Source: Haloplasma contractile
GTDB taxonomy: Bacteria; Bacillota_I; Bacilli_A; Haloplasmatales; Haloplasmataceae
Assembly: GCA_016841945.1 (NCBI GenBank)
Contig: JAENYC010000027.1
Span: forward strand, 1 to 51,879
Direction: 5' to 3'
Length of the DNA stretch: 51,879 nt
In this document: positions 7,174-17,343 of the stretch, one piece after another
Layout of the letters: each line of letters opens with the position of its first letter
Numbering within the stretch: position 1 is the stretch's first letter
Notes under the pieces: generated by a model
The model's input: the letters and a program-made list of their open reading frames with translations, nothing else
Database searches by the model: none
What the model was told of the DNA's origin: nothing
Position numbers and translations under genes: made by a program

Positions 7174-8895
7174 ATGAAAAGATTTTTTAGTCTAATTGTA
7201 TTTATAATATGTGTATTTCTATTTGTTGCATGTGATAAGGCTACAACTTATGAAATTAAAAATTCAGACTTAAGTGGGAAAGGGACACTGAGTGATCCAT
7301 ACAAACTATCACTCGAGGTTGAAGATAATACGAGAATCAGCTTTAGCGTAACTGATGATAAAGAACTATCATTTGAACTTGGGAATAAAGAAAATGGGCA
7401 GTTTGTAAATTCAGATTCAGATGGAGTTATTGAAGTTTTAAAAGATGCATCTACGAATGAGTTTCAAATTAATTCATTAGATATGGGTGAATCAGTTCTT
7501 CGATTTTTTATAGATGAAAGCGAGGTATTTGTAGAAGTTACAGTGACAGAAGGGGAGGAAGTTGTTGTTGATTTTACAAAGAACTTAAAAGTATTGGCGA
7601 TCGGCAATAGCTTTAGCGATGATGCAATGGAGTATTTTTATGACATTGCTGAGGATTATGGGGTTGAAAATATTGTGCTTGGTAATTTATATGTAGGTGG
7701 TGCAAGCTTACAATTACATTTTTCAAATTCACAAGCGAATAGTAAATCCTATGAATATCGTAAAAATGTCGATGGAACATGGGTTACTACAAATGATTCA
7801 ACCCTGATAGATGGGATTACAGATGAAGACTGGGATATTATTACACTTCAACAAAGAAGTGGCATTAGTGGCATGGATACTAGTTATGATCCATACTTAG
7901 ATTTACTTGTTTCTTATGTCAACCAACATAAAACAAATGAGAATGCTAAATTGGTATGGCATATGACATGGGCTTATCAACAAAATAGTGATCATGCTGA
8001 ATTTGTAAATTATAATCGAAACCAAATTTCGATGTATACTGAAATTACGAGAGTTGTCAAAGAAATTGTCTTAAGCAATCAAGAAATAAACATTGTTATT
8101 CCTGCAGGTACAGCGATTCAAAACTTAAGAACAAGTTTCTATGGTGATACACTGACTAGAGATGGCTATCACTTATCGTATACAGCAGGTAGATATATAG
8201 CTGGATTAACTTATTTTGCGGCAATTACAGGGTTAAGTATTGATGACATAGAATTTACACCATCCGATATGAGTGAATATAGCGTAGGGGCAATTAAAGA
8301 AGCGGTTAATAACTCGATTGAAAAACCATATGAAGTAACAAATTCTACATTCACAGAAGTTCAAACAAGAGATGATTCATTTGGATCACATGCCCAACTT
8401 AATTATGGAAGTGCATCAAATATTCAATGGAATGATGAATTAGAAGCATGGGTACTCGCTAAAACACCTGGATTAGAATCCGCTGCTCATTACCATTTGG
8501 ATACCCCGACTATGGGAAGCTCATATGAATTTTCTGCGGATATTTTACTAGAAAATCCAACAAATAATGCCGGTGAATTTGTGATTGAATTACTTGATGC
8601 GAATAATAATGCGATACGCATTGTATTAAGACATGAAAATAGTAAATATGTGGTATTTACAGATATGAGAAGACAAACTTCTTTTAGTGGCTATGTGAAG
8701 TTAAGTGAATTCACAACGTATGATGATTACGTCAATATAAAAATTGTAAATACAGACGATCAATATAAATTCTACTTAAACGAAACACTAGTTTATGATA
8801 ATCTCATTGACATTGGAGACACACATGTCATCCTCGGTACTGTTCAAACCGGAGCATTAGTAAAAAATATTTATTCTGAAGTATATAGTAATTAA
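7174..8895 (+). CDS. Lipoprotein with DUF4886 (SGNH-type) domain and C-terminal beta-sandwich module
   Basis: A 573-aa secreted lipoprotein (signal MKRFFSLIVFIICVFLFVAC, lipobox cysteine at about 20). After a short beta-rich N-terminal domain, residues about 138-365 match DUF4886, an SGNH-hydrolase-like family. IGNSFS (Ser146) is the expected nucleophile block, GNLYVGGASL follows, and Asp330-x-x-His333 (RDGYHLS) forms the acid/base pair. Such enzymes are thought to be carbohydrate esterases or related hydrolases; the substrate here is unknown. Residues about 400-573 form a sandwich-like module resembling the three repeats of the 17400 lipoprotein. A strong AAGGAG precedes the ATG. It is the first gene after the duplicated operator region, so it is probably under LacI-type control. 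Confidence 0.85.
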   Translation: MKRFFSLIVFIICVFLFVACDKATTYEIKNSDLSGKGTLSDPYKLSLEVEDNTRISFSVTDDKELSFELGNKENGQFVNSDSDGVIEVLKDASTNEFQINSLDMGESVLRFFIDESEVFVEVTVTEGEEVVVDFTKNLKVLAIGNSFSDDAMEYFYDIAEDYGVENIVLGNLYVGGASLQLHFSNSQANSKSYEYRKNVDGTWVTTNDSTLIDGITDEDWDIITLQQRSGISGMDTSYDPYLDLLVSYVNQHKTNENAKLVWHMTWAYQQNSDHAEFVNYNRNQISMYTEITRVVKEIVLSNQEINIVIPAGTAIQNLRTSFYGDTLTRDGYHLSYTAGRYIAGLTYFAAITGLSIDDIEFTPSDMSEYSVGAIKEAVNNSIEKPYEVTNSTFTEVQTRDDSFGSHAQLNYGSASNIQWNDELEAWVLAKTPGLESAAHYHLDTPTMGSSYEFSADILLENPTNNAGEFVIELLDANNNAIRIVLRHENSKYVVFTDMRRQTSFSGYVKLSEFTTYDDYVNIKIVNTDDQYKFYLNETLVYDNLIDIGDTHVILGTVQTGALVKNIYSEVYSN

Positions 8896-8911
8896 GTTTG
8901 TTTGATTATTG

Positions 8912-8944
8912 GTAATGATGTTATCAAATTGATGACATCATTAC
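8912..8944 (+). other. Intercistronic hairpin
   Basis: GTAATGATGT (8912-8921) pairs with ACATCATTAC (8935-8944). No T-run follows, so it is more likely a message-stabilising or partial stop structure than a full terminator. Confidence 0.5.
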
Positions 8945-9057
8945 TAAAGAGTAATAGTTAAGTAATGGAGTTTAGGAGTTTTATGTTAAGTTCATTTCTC
9001 GTAAAAATTATGAGAAAGAATTTGCAAAATAAAATAGGAGATATAAAGGAGAAATTT

Positions 9058-12000
9058 ATGGTTAAAAAACTGATGTTTGTTTTGTCATTGCTACTCACTT
9101 TGTTTACGATCGTCGCATGCAAATCCGATGATAAACCTACTAAGACAACGACACCAAACGAAGAAAGAATGACAATTTCTTTATTAGGCATTAATGGTTC
9201 AGGTACAAAAAGTAACCCTTATGAATTATTATTAAATAAGGGTGAGAATCATGAAATTTCAGTAGGACTTACACCTGAAGGGACAGAAGTTGAATTTGAA
9301 TATGTTAAAAAAACAGATGATTCATTTGTGAAACTTGGTGCATCAGAAACTTCAGGCATAGAATTTACTTGGATCACAGATAATCAAAAATTCACGTTAG
9401 AAGCACTTAAAACAGGAACATCCTATTTAAGACTATATAAAGAAGATGTTGAAGTATTTTTGAAAGTCTCAATTATTGAAATCTCTGAGGAAGAAAATCT
9501 ATCAATGTGGATTGCATCTTCTTATGAAAATATCTTCCCAGAAAATGTAAAGAATGAAGCATCACATGAAACAAGTAATATGCAAATGGCTAAAAATGAA
9601 TATGAGTCATTCCAAGTATTACTAAGAGGTAGAGTAAGGTTCACAATTACAGATGTCGTTTTTAGTGATTTAGTAAATGGTGATAAGAAGATAACTAATG
9701 ATAATTTAAAATACAATTTTGTAGAATATGTAAACCTTCCATTTCGATCACCAGGTATGAATGACGACTCAATCGTTGGAAAGGCTCCCGGATACTTTCC
9801 AGACGCATTATCAAATGAAGCTACACTAGAAGTAGAAGGAAATAAAACTCAATCCATCTGGATTACCGTTTATTCACCTAAGGATACTGAACCGGGTATT
9901 TATAATGGGAAAGCTACTATTGAGACTACACAAGGAGACATTGAAGTTAATATTTCAATAGATGTTAAAGATGTTACTATACCAGATTCTAACGAAGCAG
10001 AATATAGTATTTTCTTTTGGCAGTTAATATTAGGAGCTGGATTTGGACAAAGTTATGCAGATGATCACTCTTCAGATATTTTAGTACAAAAATTTGGATA
10101 TGAAAGATGGACACCAGAATGGTGGGCAATTGTTGATGAAATCGCAGAAGTAATGAAAGAAAATCGAGCGAATCAGTTGTTCGTTCAAACTGTACAGTTA
10201 TTATTAGATGGAGGAACAACATTAGAAGGAGATACTTACCATTTTAACTGGTCTAAGTTTGATGAATATGTCCAATACTTTATTGATAATGGTGTTGCTA
10301 AGGGCTTACTTGGATATATGATGGTGTCTTTAGACAATGTTAACTTAATAAAATTAGATGCTGAAGGGGTTCCGATGACTGGGACAGTAAAATTTGGAAC
10401 AAAAGAAGCGGATAATTGGTTTGATCAATATATTCCTGCATTATATAATCACCTTATAGAAAAAGGCTGGTTAGACATGTGGACTCAAAATGTTCGTGAT
10501 GAGCCAATGAATGCAAATGATTTAGCAAACTATACACTGTTACTAAATAGAGTTAGAGAAGCTGCCCCAGATATGAGAGTTGGTGATCCACATGTAAATG
10601 CAAATGCTTATAATTACATGTTAGAAAATGTAGATGCTTTATTCCCTTTAATAAATATTGCAGATGGGAATCAATCACTTTTTGAGCAAAAATATGGAAA
10701 ACATATTGAAGACCAAGATTTCTATACCTACACATCAGTTGTCCCACAAGGTCATCATTTAAATCGATTTATCGATAAGCCAGTGTTTAGTGGTCGAACT
10801 ATTGCTTGGTTTAACTATAATATCGGTGCAACAGGTTATCTTCATTGGGGCTTAATGGCTTGGTATCGACCAATCACTGACTTCGCGAATGGAGATACAG
10901 CTTCTATTTTCCCTGATATTGAAAATCAAACCATTAAATCATCCATTCGAATGGCAGCATTAAGGGATGGTTCAGAAGATTTTGAACTATTAAAAATAAT
11001 TGAGAAGACCTCAGAATCGGCAGCAAAACAGCTTGCCAATGTTTTAGGAAAAGATGCTAATTTAGGCTATTCAAGAGATATTAATGAAATGATTGAAACG
11101 CGAGCTTTATTACTTAAGCTTGCAGAGGGTGATTTTGGAGATTATATCTTTGTTGAAGACATAGAAGTTGAAGAAGATGAACTCGATATAACCTTAGGTA
11201 CAGGAATGAGAGTTGAACATAAGGTATTACCATTAGATGCAAATGATCGGAGTGTAACATGGGAATCCTCAAATCCTTCAGTAGTAAAAGTTGATAATAC
11301 AGGTATGTTATATGCATTATCAAGTGGTACAGCAACAATTACGATTACATCAAATGACAATAAAAATCTTGTAAAAGAAGTCATCGTGACTGTCCCGGAA
11401 GATAAAACACAGTTTGTCATTGGACCTACCGCAGATGCGAGCTTAGGAAATGGAGCAAATGTGGATAGAAATTATGGTTCTTCTGTATTCCTAGCTGTAG
11501 CAAGTAACGATACAACTGGACGTAGAACGATTATAAAATACGATATAACCGGTGTAAATTCGGCTTCTAAAGCATCCATATGGTTATACATCTATCAAAT
11601 CGATGCAGATCCAGCACAAACATTGAAGTTCTACAAAACATCTTCTGATTGGCAAGAGTCATCGGTAACATGGAACAATGCACCAGAGGTAGATGATTTA
11701 ATCGGTGAATTTACATTCACAAATGATACAGGTGAAAATGATACTCAAGGGTATTGGTTTGAACTTGATATCACTGACTTTATAGATTATCAAGAGAATG
11801 ACATTTCAATTTTAATTGTCAATGAAGGTCCAGTTAGTGATGCCGGTGGAATTTACTTTGCACCAAAAGAGCGAACAGTTGCTGAACATCGGAACAGATT
11901 AGTTTTAGAAGGTGTTGAAACCGTTCATTATGAAACCATTAATTTAGATCAAACAGAACTTAGTTTAGAATTTAATCAATATGGGAAGCTTGAAGCAACA

Positions 12001-12930
12001 GCAATTCCAGAAGCAAATTTTGATCAAATTGTGTGGAAATCAAGTGATGAAAGCATTGCGACAGTAGACCAATATGGAAATATCCATGCTTTGAAAAATG
12101 GAACAGTTACGATCACTGCCTATAGTGAAGCAAATCCATCCGTCAAGGCGGATGCAACAGTAACGATTTCTGGCATTGAAAATGTGATCGCTGTTGAAGT
12201 AAGTGATGATGTTGTCATTAGTCATGAAAATCCTTCACTCAATAATGGCGCTGGAGAGACACTATGGACTGTTTATGAACATCCAAGATTTAGAACAGTG
12301 TTAAAATTTGGCCTTCCAGTCATTGACGAACCAATTGAAAGTGTTGTCTTAAGAGTTTACTTAAAAGGAATGACGACGACTGAAGCAAATATGTTAATTC
12401 AATTGTATTATCCAAATGAAGAAATTTCATGGTCAGAGTCTTCAGTAACATGGGCTAATGCTCCTAGAACAGATAACAGAATTGCAAATTATCAGGTGTC
12501 TGCAGATTCAAAAAATAATTCCTGGGTCGACATTGTATTAGACAAAACTCAATTGGATCGTTTCTCTGTTGATGGCCAACTTTCATTAACCATGGTTGCT
12601 AATTCAACTGGAAAATTTGAATTTTTAAGTAAGGAAACGGGTAATCCTGCGAAATTGATCATTAATAAAGAATTACCGATTACAGGCATTGAATTAGAAG
12701 AAGATGAAGTTGTATTAAACACAACAGATAACACAACAGCAACATTAAGTGTTGTCGTAACACCAGAAAAATATCATGAATCAATCGTTTTTACATCATC
12801 GGATGAAGCAGTAGCAACTATTGATCAAAATGGAAAAATTACAGTGGTTGGTGTTGGAACTTCAACGATTACCATTAGTAATAAAGATGGATCAATCACT
12901 AAAACAGTCAATGTAATTGTAGAAGAATAA
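9058..12930 (+). CDS. GH123/DUF4091-like multimodular lipoprotein
   Basis: From the ATG at 9058 (AAGGAG seven bases upstream; an in-frame ATG at 8965 has no such site and would bury the signal peptide) the protein is 1290 aa. A lipobox (FTIVAC) ends the signal peptide. Residues about 120-650 match the GH123-like/DUF4091 architecture: an N-terminal beta-sandwich (QSIWITVYSPKDTEPGIYNG), then a TIM-barrel-like part with the Asp481-Glu482 pair (VRDEPMNAND). That pair fits the substrate-assisted catalytic pair known in GH123 beta-N-acetylgalactosaminidases. The C-terminal half alternates Ig-like BIG2 domains (about 701-780, 958-1040, 1205-1290) with two DNRLRE-type modules (about 783-950, 1041-1202). 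It probably trims a host or matrix glycan at the cell surface; the exact sugar is unproven. Confidence 0.8.
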   Translation: MVKKLMFVLSLLLTLFTIVACKSDDKPTKTTTPNEERMTISLLGINGSGTKSNPYELLLNKGENHEISVGLTPEGTEVEFEYVKKTDDSFVKLGASETSGIEFTWITDNQKFTLEALKTGTSYLRLYKEDVEVFLKVSIIEISEEENLSMWIASSYENIFPENVKNEASHETSNMQMAKNEYESFQVLLRGRVRFTITDVVFSDLVNGDKKITNDNLKYNFVEYVNLPFRSPGMNDDSIVGKAPGYFPDALSNEATLEVEGNKTQSIWITVYSPKDTEPGIYNGKATIETTQGDIEVNISIDVKDVTIPDSNEAEYSIFFWQLILGAGFGQSYADDHSSDILVQKFGYERWTPEWWAIVDEIAEVMKENRANQLFVQTVQLLLDGGTTLEGDTYHFNWSKFDEYVQYFIDNGVAKGLLGYMMVSLDNVNLIKLDAEGVPMTGTVKFGTKEADNWFDQYIPALYNHLIEKGWLDMWTQNVRDEPMNANDLANYTLLLNRVREAAPDMRVGDPHVNANAYNYMLENVDALFPLINIADGNQSLFEQKYGKHIEDQDFYTYTSVVPQGHHLNRFIDKPVFSGRTIAWFNYNIGATGYLHWGLMAWYRPITDFANGDTASIFPDIENQTIKSSIRMAALRDGSEDFELLKIIEKTSESAAKQLANVLGKDANLGYSRDINEMIETRALLLKLAEGDFGDYIFVEDIEVEEDELDITLGTGMRVEHKVLPLDANDRSVTWESSNPSVVKVDNTGMLYALSSGTATITITSNDNKNLVKEVIVTVPEDKTQFVIGPTADASLGNGANVDRNYGSSVFLAVASNDTTGRRTIIKYDITGVNSASKASIWLYIYQIDADPAQTLKFYKTSSDWQESSVTWNNAPEVDDLIGEFTFTNDTGENDTQGYWFELDITDFIDYQENDISILIVNEGPVSDAGGIYFAPKERTVAEHRNRLVLEGVETVHYETINLDQTELSLEFNQYGKLEATAIPEANFDQIVWKSSDESIATVDQYGNIHALKNGTVTITAYSEANPSVKADATVTISGIENVIAVEVSDDVVISHENPSLNNGAGETLWTVYEHPRFRTVLKFGLPVIDEPIESVVLRVYLKGMTTTEANMLIQLYYPNEEISWSESSVTWANAPRTDNRIANYQVSADSKNNSWVDIVLDKTQLDRFSVDGQLSLTMVANSTGKFEFLSKETGNPAKLIINKELPITGIELEEDEVVLNTTDNTTATLSVVVTPEKYHESIVFTSSDEAVATIDQNGKITVVGVGTSTITISNKDGSITKTVNVIVEE

Positions 12931-12944
12931 ACAATAATAGGATT

Positions 12945-12971
12945 AAAGGGATGATTTTAAGTCATCCCTTT
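12945..12971 (+). terminator. Terminator-like hairpin after the GH123-like gene
   Basis: AAAGGGATGA (12945-12954) and TCATCCCTTT (12962-12971) form a 10-bp stem with a 7-base loop. The following T-run is poor, so termination may be partial. A new promoter follows at 13087. Confidence 0.55.
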
Positions 12972-13086
12972 AGTTTAAGTGTTCAGTAATTTGTCTTGTT
13001 TTCTTATTGTCATAGGAATATAATTTCAATAACAATGTACTAAAGCAGTTTGTTGAAACAATTTTACTCAATTTTTTATTATTTTG

Positions 13087-13131
13087 TTGACATATTTATT
13101 GTTACCATATATAATAAGGTTAACGTTAACC
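13087..13131 (+). promoter_or_regulatory. Promoter and LacI-type operator upstream of the GH2 gene
   Basis: TTGACA (13087-13092), a 17-base spacer and TATAAT (13110-13115) form a consensus promoter. The perfect palindrome GGTTAACGTTAACC (13118-13131) sits on the expected start site. This is the clearest promoter-operator pair in the window and probably drives the operon running through the ABC transporter genes. The rest of 12972-13199 shows nothing else. Confidence 0.85.
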
Positions 13132-13199
13132 TTGTGAGGGGGGAGGATGGATTTTTATAATTTTTATTGGTTTTTTAGAGTATAAAGGGAGGTAGTATT

Positions 13200-14975
13200 G
13201 TGTATAGAACAAAATATCCAAGGCCACAATTTATTCGAAGTGATTGGCAAAATTTAAATGGAAGTTGGGACTTTGCATTCGATGATGGCCATGTGGGTCA
13301 TCAAGAGAAATGGATGAATGGATTTAAATTCAATCAGAAGATTGAAGTACCCTTTTGTTTTCAATCAGATAAGAGTGGTATTAATGATCCGTCATTTCAT
13401 GATCATTTGTGGTATCATCGGACATTTAAGATTAATGAAGCCTATAAAGATAAACGTGTTATCTTACACATGGGTGCTTGCGACTATGAAAGTGAAATTT
13501 ACATTAATCATCAATTAGTCAGTAAACATATTGGTGGAGCGATTGGTTACAGTGTAGATATCACTGATCAATTAACATATGAAGAAGAAGCTATTGTCGT
13601 GTATGCTTTTGACCCATCAACGGATGAATTTATTCCAAGAGGGAAACAGGCATGGCAAGAAGTAAACACTGCCATTTGGTACAAAAGAACGTCTGGAATC
13701 TGGCAAACGGTATGGTTGGAATTTGTGGATGCAGTTCATATCACGGATACGCGTTTAACCCCTAACTTAGATTTAGGAACATTGAATCTTGAACTCTCGT
13801 TATCAAAATATAGTACTGAGACAGAAATTGAAATCACAATTTTGGACCATGGAGAACGCATCAGTCGGACTCGGTTGGATTTACATCGGCCATTACAATT
13901 AGAACTAAATGTCTTACAAAATAAAATCTTTAATTCTAATATTCACCATCATGGGAAAGTCTGGAGTCCAGAGAACCCTTATTTATTTGATATTGAATTT
14001 AAAGTATATAATAATGGGATTTGTTGTGATGAAGTGAAGAGTTATTTTGGAATGAGGAAAATACATCAAAAAGATGGTGTCGTTTATTTAAATAATCGTC
14101 CCTATTTTCAAAAGTTGATTCTTGACCAAGGTTATTTTAAGGATGGATTATTAACAGCGGTTAATGATGAAGATTTTATTCAGGACATTACATTAGCTAA
14201 AGACATGGGCTTTAATGGTTGTCGTAAGCATCAAGTGGTCGCAGAACCGCGGTTTCTCTACCATGCCGATAGATTAGGTTTCTTAGTGTGGGGGGAAATG
14301 GCTAATGGCGCAAATTTTAATAATGATTATGTGGAACGTATGACGAATGAATGGATGAAGGTAATAAAACGGGATTATAACCATCCATCAATCATTACAT
14401 GGGTACCCTTAAATGAATCATGGGGTGTCCCAGAAATTGCATCGAGCAAGTGTCAACAAGACCATTCATTAAGTTTATATTATTTAACAAAAAGCTTAGA
14501 TCCAACACGTTTAGTTAACTCAAATGATGGTTGGCAATATACAAAAACTGACATCTGTGGTGTTCATAATTACATGCATGGGCATAAAGATGATCTTAAA
14601 CAACATCAAAAGTATATTGATGATTTAAGTACAGTGGAGAAGATTACAACTGCTATGCCAGCTGGTCGAGAAATTTATGTAACTGACTTTAAGTATAGTG
14701 GTGAAGTTATCATGTTAACTGAATTCGGTGGTATTTCCTATATTTTAAATAAGGAACAAGGATGGGGATATACATCCGTAAATGACGAGGAAACATTCCT
14801 AAGTGAATATCAGCGTATGATCGATGCAATCAATCATTCATCATGTATTCAAGGCTTTTGTTATACCCAATTAACGGATGTGTTTCAAGAAGTGAATGGT
14901 TTAGTAACCTTTGATCGAAAGGTTAAAGTGGATCTAGAGAAGATTAAAGCAATCAATAATTGTATAAGACGTTAA
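13200..14975 (+). CDS. Glycoside hydrolase family 2, cytoplasmic
   Basis: 591 aa starting at GTG (13200) behind GGGAGG. It has the usual GH2 order: N-terminal sugar-binding jelly roll (about residues 1-175, opening with RPQFIRSDWQNLNGSWDF), an Ig-like domain (about 178-285) and a TIM barrel (about 290-591). The expected acid/base Glu406 lies in PLNESWG and the nucleophile Glu508 in LTEFGG. There is no signal peptide, so it acts inside the cell on imported oligosaccharides. This fits the ABC transporter further downstream. GH2 includes beta-galactosidases, beta-glucuronidases, beta-mannosidases and arabinofuranosidases, and the sequence alone does not tell me which this is. It is the first gene after a consensus promoter with operator. 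Confidence 0.88.
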   Translation: MYRTKYPRPQFIRSDWQNLNGSWDFAFDDGHVGHQEKWMNGFKFNQKIEVPFCFQSDKSGINDPSFHDHLWYHRTFKINEAYKDKRVILHMGACDYESEIYINHQLVSKHIGGAIGYSVDITDQLTYEEEAIVVYAFDPSTDEFIPRGKQAWQEVNTAIWYKRTSGIWQTVWLEFVDAVHITDTRLTPNLDLGTLNLELSLSKYSTETEIEITILDHGERISRTRLDLHRPLQLELNVLQNKIFNSNIHHHGKVWSPENPYLFDIEFKVYNNGICCDEVKSYFGMRKIHQKDGVVYLNNRPYFQKLILDQGYFKDGLLTAVNDEDFIQDITLAKDMGFNGCRKHQVVAEPRFLYHADRLGFLVWGEMANGANFNNDYVERMTNEWMKVIKRDYNHPSIITWVPLNESWGVPEIASSKCQQDHSLSLYYLTKSLDPTRLVNSNDGWQYTKTDICGVHNYMHGHKDDLKQHQKYIDDLSTVEKITTAMPAGREIYVTDFKYSGEVIMLTEFGGISYILNKEQGWGYTSVNDEETFLSEYQRMIDAINHSSCIQGFCYTQLTDVFQEVNGLVTFDRKVKVDLEKIKAINNCIRR

Positions 14976-15024
14976 TGATTTAGTAATTATAAAATTCTTA
15001 ATTTAAATTTTATTTAATTAGAAA

Positions 15025-15038
15025 AGTCAACGTTAACC
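15025..15038. promoter_or_regulatory. Operator 6, AGTCAACGTTAACC (degenerate)
   Basis: The right half matches the GGTTAACGTTAACC palindrome, while the left half has two changes. It lies between the GH2 and first GH43 genes, 25 bases before the GTG start. No good promoter was seen beside it, so it may act as an internal roadblock or auxiliary operator. Confidence 0.5.
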
Positions 15039-15062
15039 TTGAAAGGAAAAAGGAGTGATAGG

Positions 15063-16208
15063 GTGAGAAGTTTAGTATTATTATTAACCTCGAGTTTAAT
15101 GTTGTTGATGTTAGCGGCATGTACAAATGATTCAGATTCATCTACAAATGGATCAACAACATTTATAACACCAACACAGCCTACAGAAACAAGTGAGTCG
15201 ACAGAACCAAATGTTGAACCACCACTTATGTATCAAAATCCAGTATTTGAACCTGTATTTGCTGACCCATCTGTCATTCGAGCAGATGATGGTACATTCT
15301 ATGCTTACGGGACCTCGGATTATGGGGAATGGAATGGAGAAATCGGGACTCGGTTAATCCCTATTTTACAATCAGAGGATCTAGTCAACTGGGAATATGC
15401 TGGTTCTGTCTTTAATTCAAGCAATCGTCCAACGTGGCGTCCAACAAGCTTTGGGATTTGGGCACCGGATATTGTAAAAATTGGAGATACTTATAATCTA
15501 TACTATTCTTTCGCAGGCTGGGAAGATGAAATTAATTCAGCTGTTGGTGTCGCAACATCTAAACACCCAGAAGGGCCATGGGTTGACCAAGGAGCTGTTG
15601 TTACGACACAAAACACAGGAGTCAAACAATCAATCGATTCATATGTCTTTGAGTATGAAGATGGTGTCTATATGATCTGGGGAAGTTATTACGGTATGTT
15701 TTATATAGAATTGTCTTCAGATGGACTTACAATCAAAGAAGGTGCAGAACCTGTTCAAATTGGTGGAAGACGTGATTTCTCAACCTATGAAGGTGCGTGG
15801 ATGATTGAAAAGGATGATTATTATTACTTATTTACATCGCATGGGAATTGTTGTGAAGGATTAGCTACCAATTATTATGTGAACGTGGCACGAGCAACAT
15901 CACCATTTGGACCATATTACGGTGCCGATGATGTACCACTCTTAGGTTCTGGCTTAGGTTCTCTAGTAATTCGTGGAAATGCGTGGTTTGTGGGTACAGG
16001 TCATAACTCAGTTATTCAAGATGATGCAGGTGAATTTTGGATATTATATCACGGTTATGATACAAGTAAAGAAGGAAAGTTTCATGGGACCAATCGTCGG
16101 GCCTTATTAATTGATAAACTATTATGGACCGAAGATGGATGGCCATATGTTGAAAAATATGGTGCATCCCACAGGGAAACTGAAGCTCCTTATATAGAGA
16201 AGCAATAG
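15063..16208 (+). CDS. Glycoside hydrolase family 43 lipoprotein (first of two)
   Basis: From the GTG at 15063 (AAAAGGAG seven bases upstream; an in-frame TTG at 15039 lacks a site) the protein is 381 aa with lipobox LAAC. The rest is a single five-bladed beta-propeller typical of GH43. The three expected acidic residues are present: base Asp68 in FADPSV, pKa-modulating Asp136 in WAPDIV and acid Glu243 in YEGAWM. GH43 enzymes act mostly on arabinans, arabinoxylans and related chains. It is a diverged tandem paralogue of the next gene and is exported to the outer face of the membrane. No accessory module is attached. Confidence 0.88.
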   Translation: MRSLVLLLTSSLMLLMLAACTNDSDSSTNGSTTFITPTQPTETSESTEPNVEPPLMYQNPVFEPVFADPSVIRADDGTFYAYGTSDYGEWNGEIGTRLIPILQSEDLVNWEYAGSVFNSSNRPTWRPTSFGIWAPDIVKIGDTYNLYYSFAGWEDEINSAVGVATSKHPEGPWVDQGAVVTTQNTGVKQSIDSYVFEYEDGVYMIWGSYYGMFYIELSSDGLTIKEGAEPVQIGGRRDFSTYEGAWMIEKDDYYYLFTSHGNCCEGLATNYYVNVARATSPFGPYYGADDVPLLGSGLGSLVIRGNAWFVGTGHNSVIQDDAGEFWILYHGYDTSKEGKFHGTNRRALLIDKLLWTEDGWPYVEKYGASHRETEAPYIEKQ

Positions 16209-16222
16209 GGTAGGGTAACAAT

Positions 16223-17332
16223 ATGAAGAAAATAAAGGTTTTATTGATAATGTTTAATCTAAGTATTATTTTACTCGGATGTGAAACAGAATCAGAACGA
16301 ACAAATGATACAACAACGGTTACTACTGAAGATGAACAGGGACCAAAAATGTATCGAAATCCAGTTTATGAACCAGTCATGGCTGACCCAGGCATAATAC
16401 GTGGAGATGATCAATATTTTTATGCTTATGGAACTGAAGATTATGGAGAATGGGGAGGAGAAGCACGCGTTTCATATATTCCAATCCTACGCTCTTTGGA
16501 TTTGGTGGAATGGGAATATGTCGATGATGCCTTTACAAAGGATACTAAACCAGATTGGGGAAAATACAATTCAGGACTATGGGCACCAGATATTATTAAA
16601 ATCGGTGATACTTATAACTTATATTATTCATATTCTGTTTGGGATGATGACAACCCAGGCATTGGTGTAGCAACAGCGTCACACCCAGCGGGTCCATTTG
16701 AAGATCAAGGGATGGTACTTAATACCGAAACAACAGGCGTGTATAACTCCATTGATCAGTTTGTCTATGTTTATGAGGAAAAGGTATATATGATGTGGGG
16801 AAGTTTCTATGGAATTTATGTGACAGAACTTACTGCAGATGGATTACGTGTTAAAGATAATAATTCAAAGGAACTGGTTGGAGGCTTTGAACGTTCTTCA
16901 GCTTTTGAGGCCCCATATATCATAGAACATAATGATTTTTTCTATCTATTTATCTCTTTAGGCCATTGTTGTTTAGCATTAGATAGCACTTATTATGTCA
17001 ATGTTTTACGTTCAGAATCGCCTCTTGGACCATTTATTGACAGTGAGGGTAAACAATTGCTCAATCAAGAAACTTTGGGAGAGCTTGTTGTAAAATCAAA
17101 TGCGGGGATTGCTGGTCCTGGTCATAATTCAGTCATTAAAGATGATGCAGGCGACTTTTGGATGGTCTATCATGGATACAATACTGATTATATCCTCGGT
17201 TCCTATGGCTCATCACCTCGTCGGTCACTAATTATCGATAAATTAATTTGGACAGAGGATGGCTGGCCTTATATTGAGGGATATGGTGCATCTTATACTG
17301 AAAAAGAGGCTCCATATATAAATTCTAATTAA
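16223..17332 (+). CDS. Glycoside hydrolase family 43 lipoprotein (second of two)
   Basis: 369 aa, lipobox ILLGC near residue 20, ATG at 16223, starting 14 bases after the preceding paralogue. The beta-propeller retains Asp55 (MADPGI), Asp123 (WAPDII) and Glu229 (FEAPYI). It aligns over its whole length with the 15063 product, including the shared GHNSVIKDDAGDFWMVYHGY-type C-terminal block. The pair therefore arose by tandem duplication. Divergence is substantial, so the two probably differ in linkage preference. Confidence 0.88.
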   Translation: MKKIKVLLIMFNLSIILLGCETESERTNDTTTVTTEDEQGPKMYRNPVYEPVMADPGIIRGDDQYFYAYGTEDYGEWGGEARVSYIPILRSLDLVEWEYVDDAFTKDTKPDWGKYNSGLWAPDIIKIGDTYNLYYSYSVWDDDNPGIGVATASHPAGPFEDQGMVLNTETTGVYNSIDQFVYVYEEKVYMMWGSFYGIYVTELTADGLRVKDNNSKELVGGFERSSAFEAPYIIEHNDFFYLFISLGHCCLALDSTYYVNVLRSESPLGPFIDSEGKQLLNQETLGELVVKSNAGIAGPGHNSVIKDDAGDFWMVYHGYNTDYILGSYGSSPRRSLIIDKLIWTEDGWPYIEGYGASYTEKEAPYINSN

Positions 17333-17343
17333 GTTTTAGTAGA

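Noticed and set aside
8965-9057. Upstream start for the GH123-like gene
   Set aside because: It has no ribosome binding site, and it would place 31 residues before a clean lipoprotein signal peptide that has its own AAGGAG.
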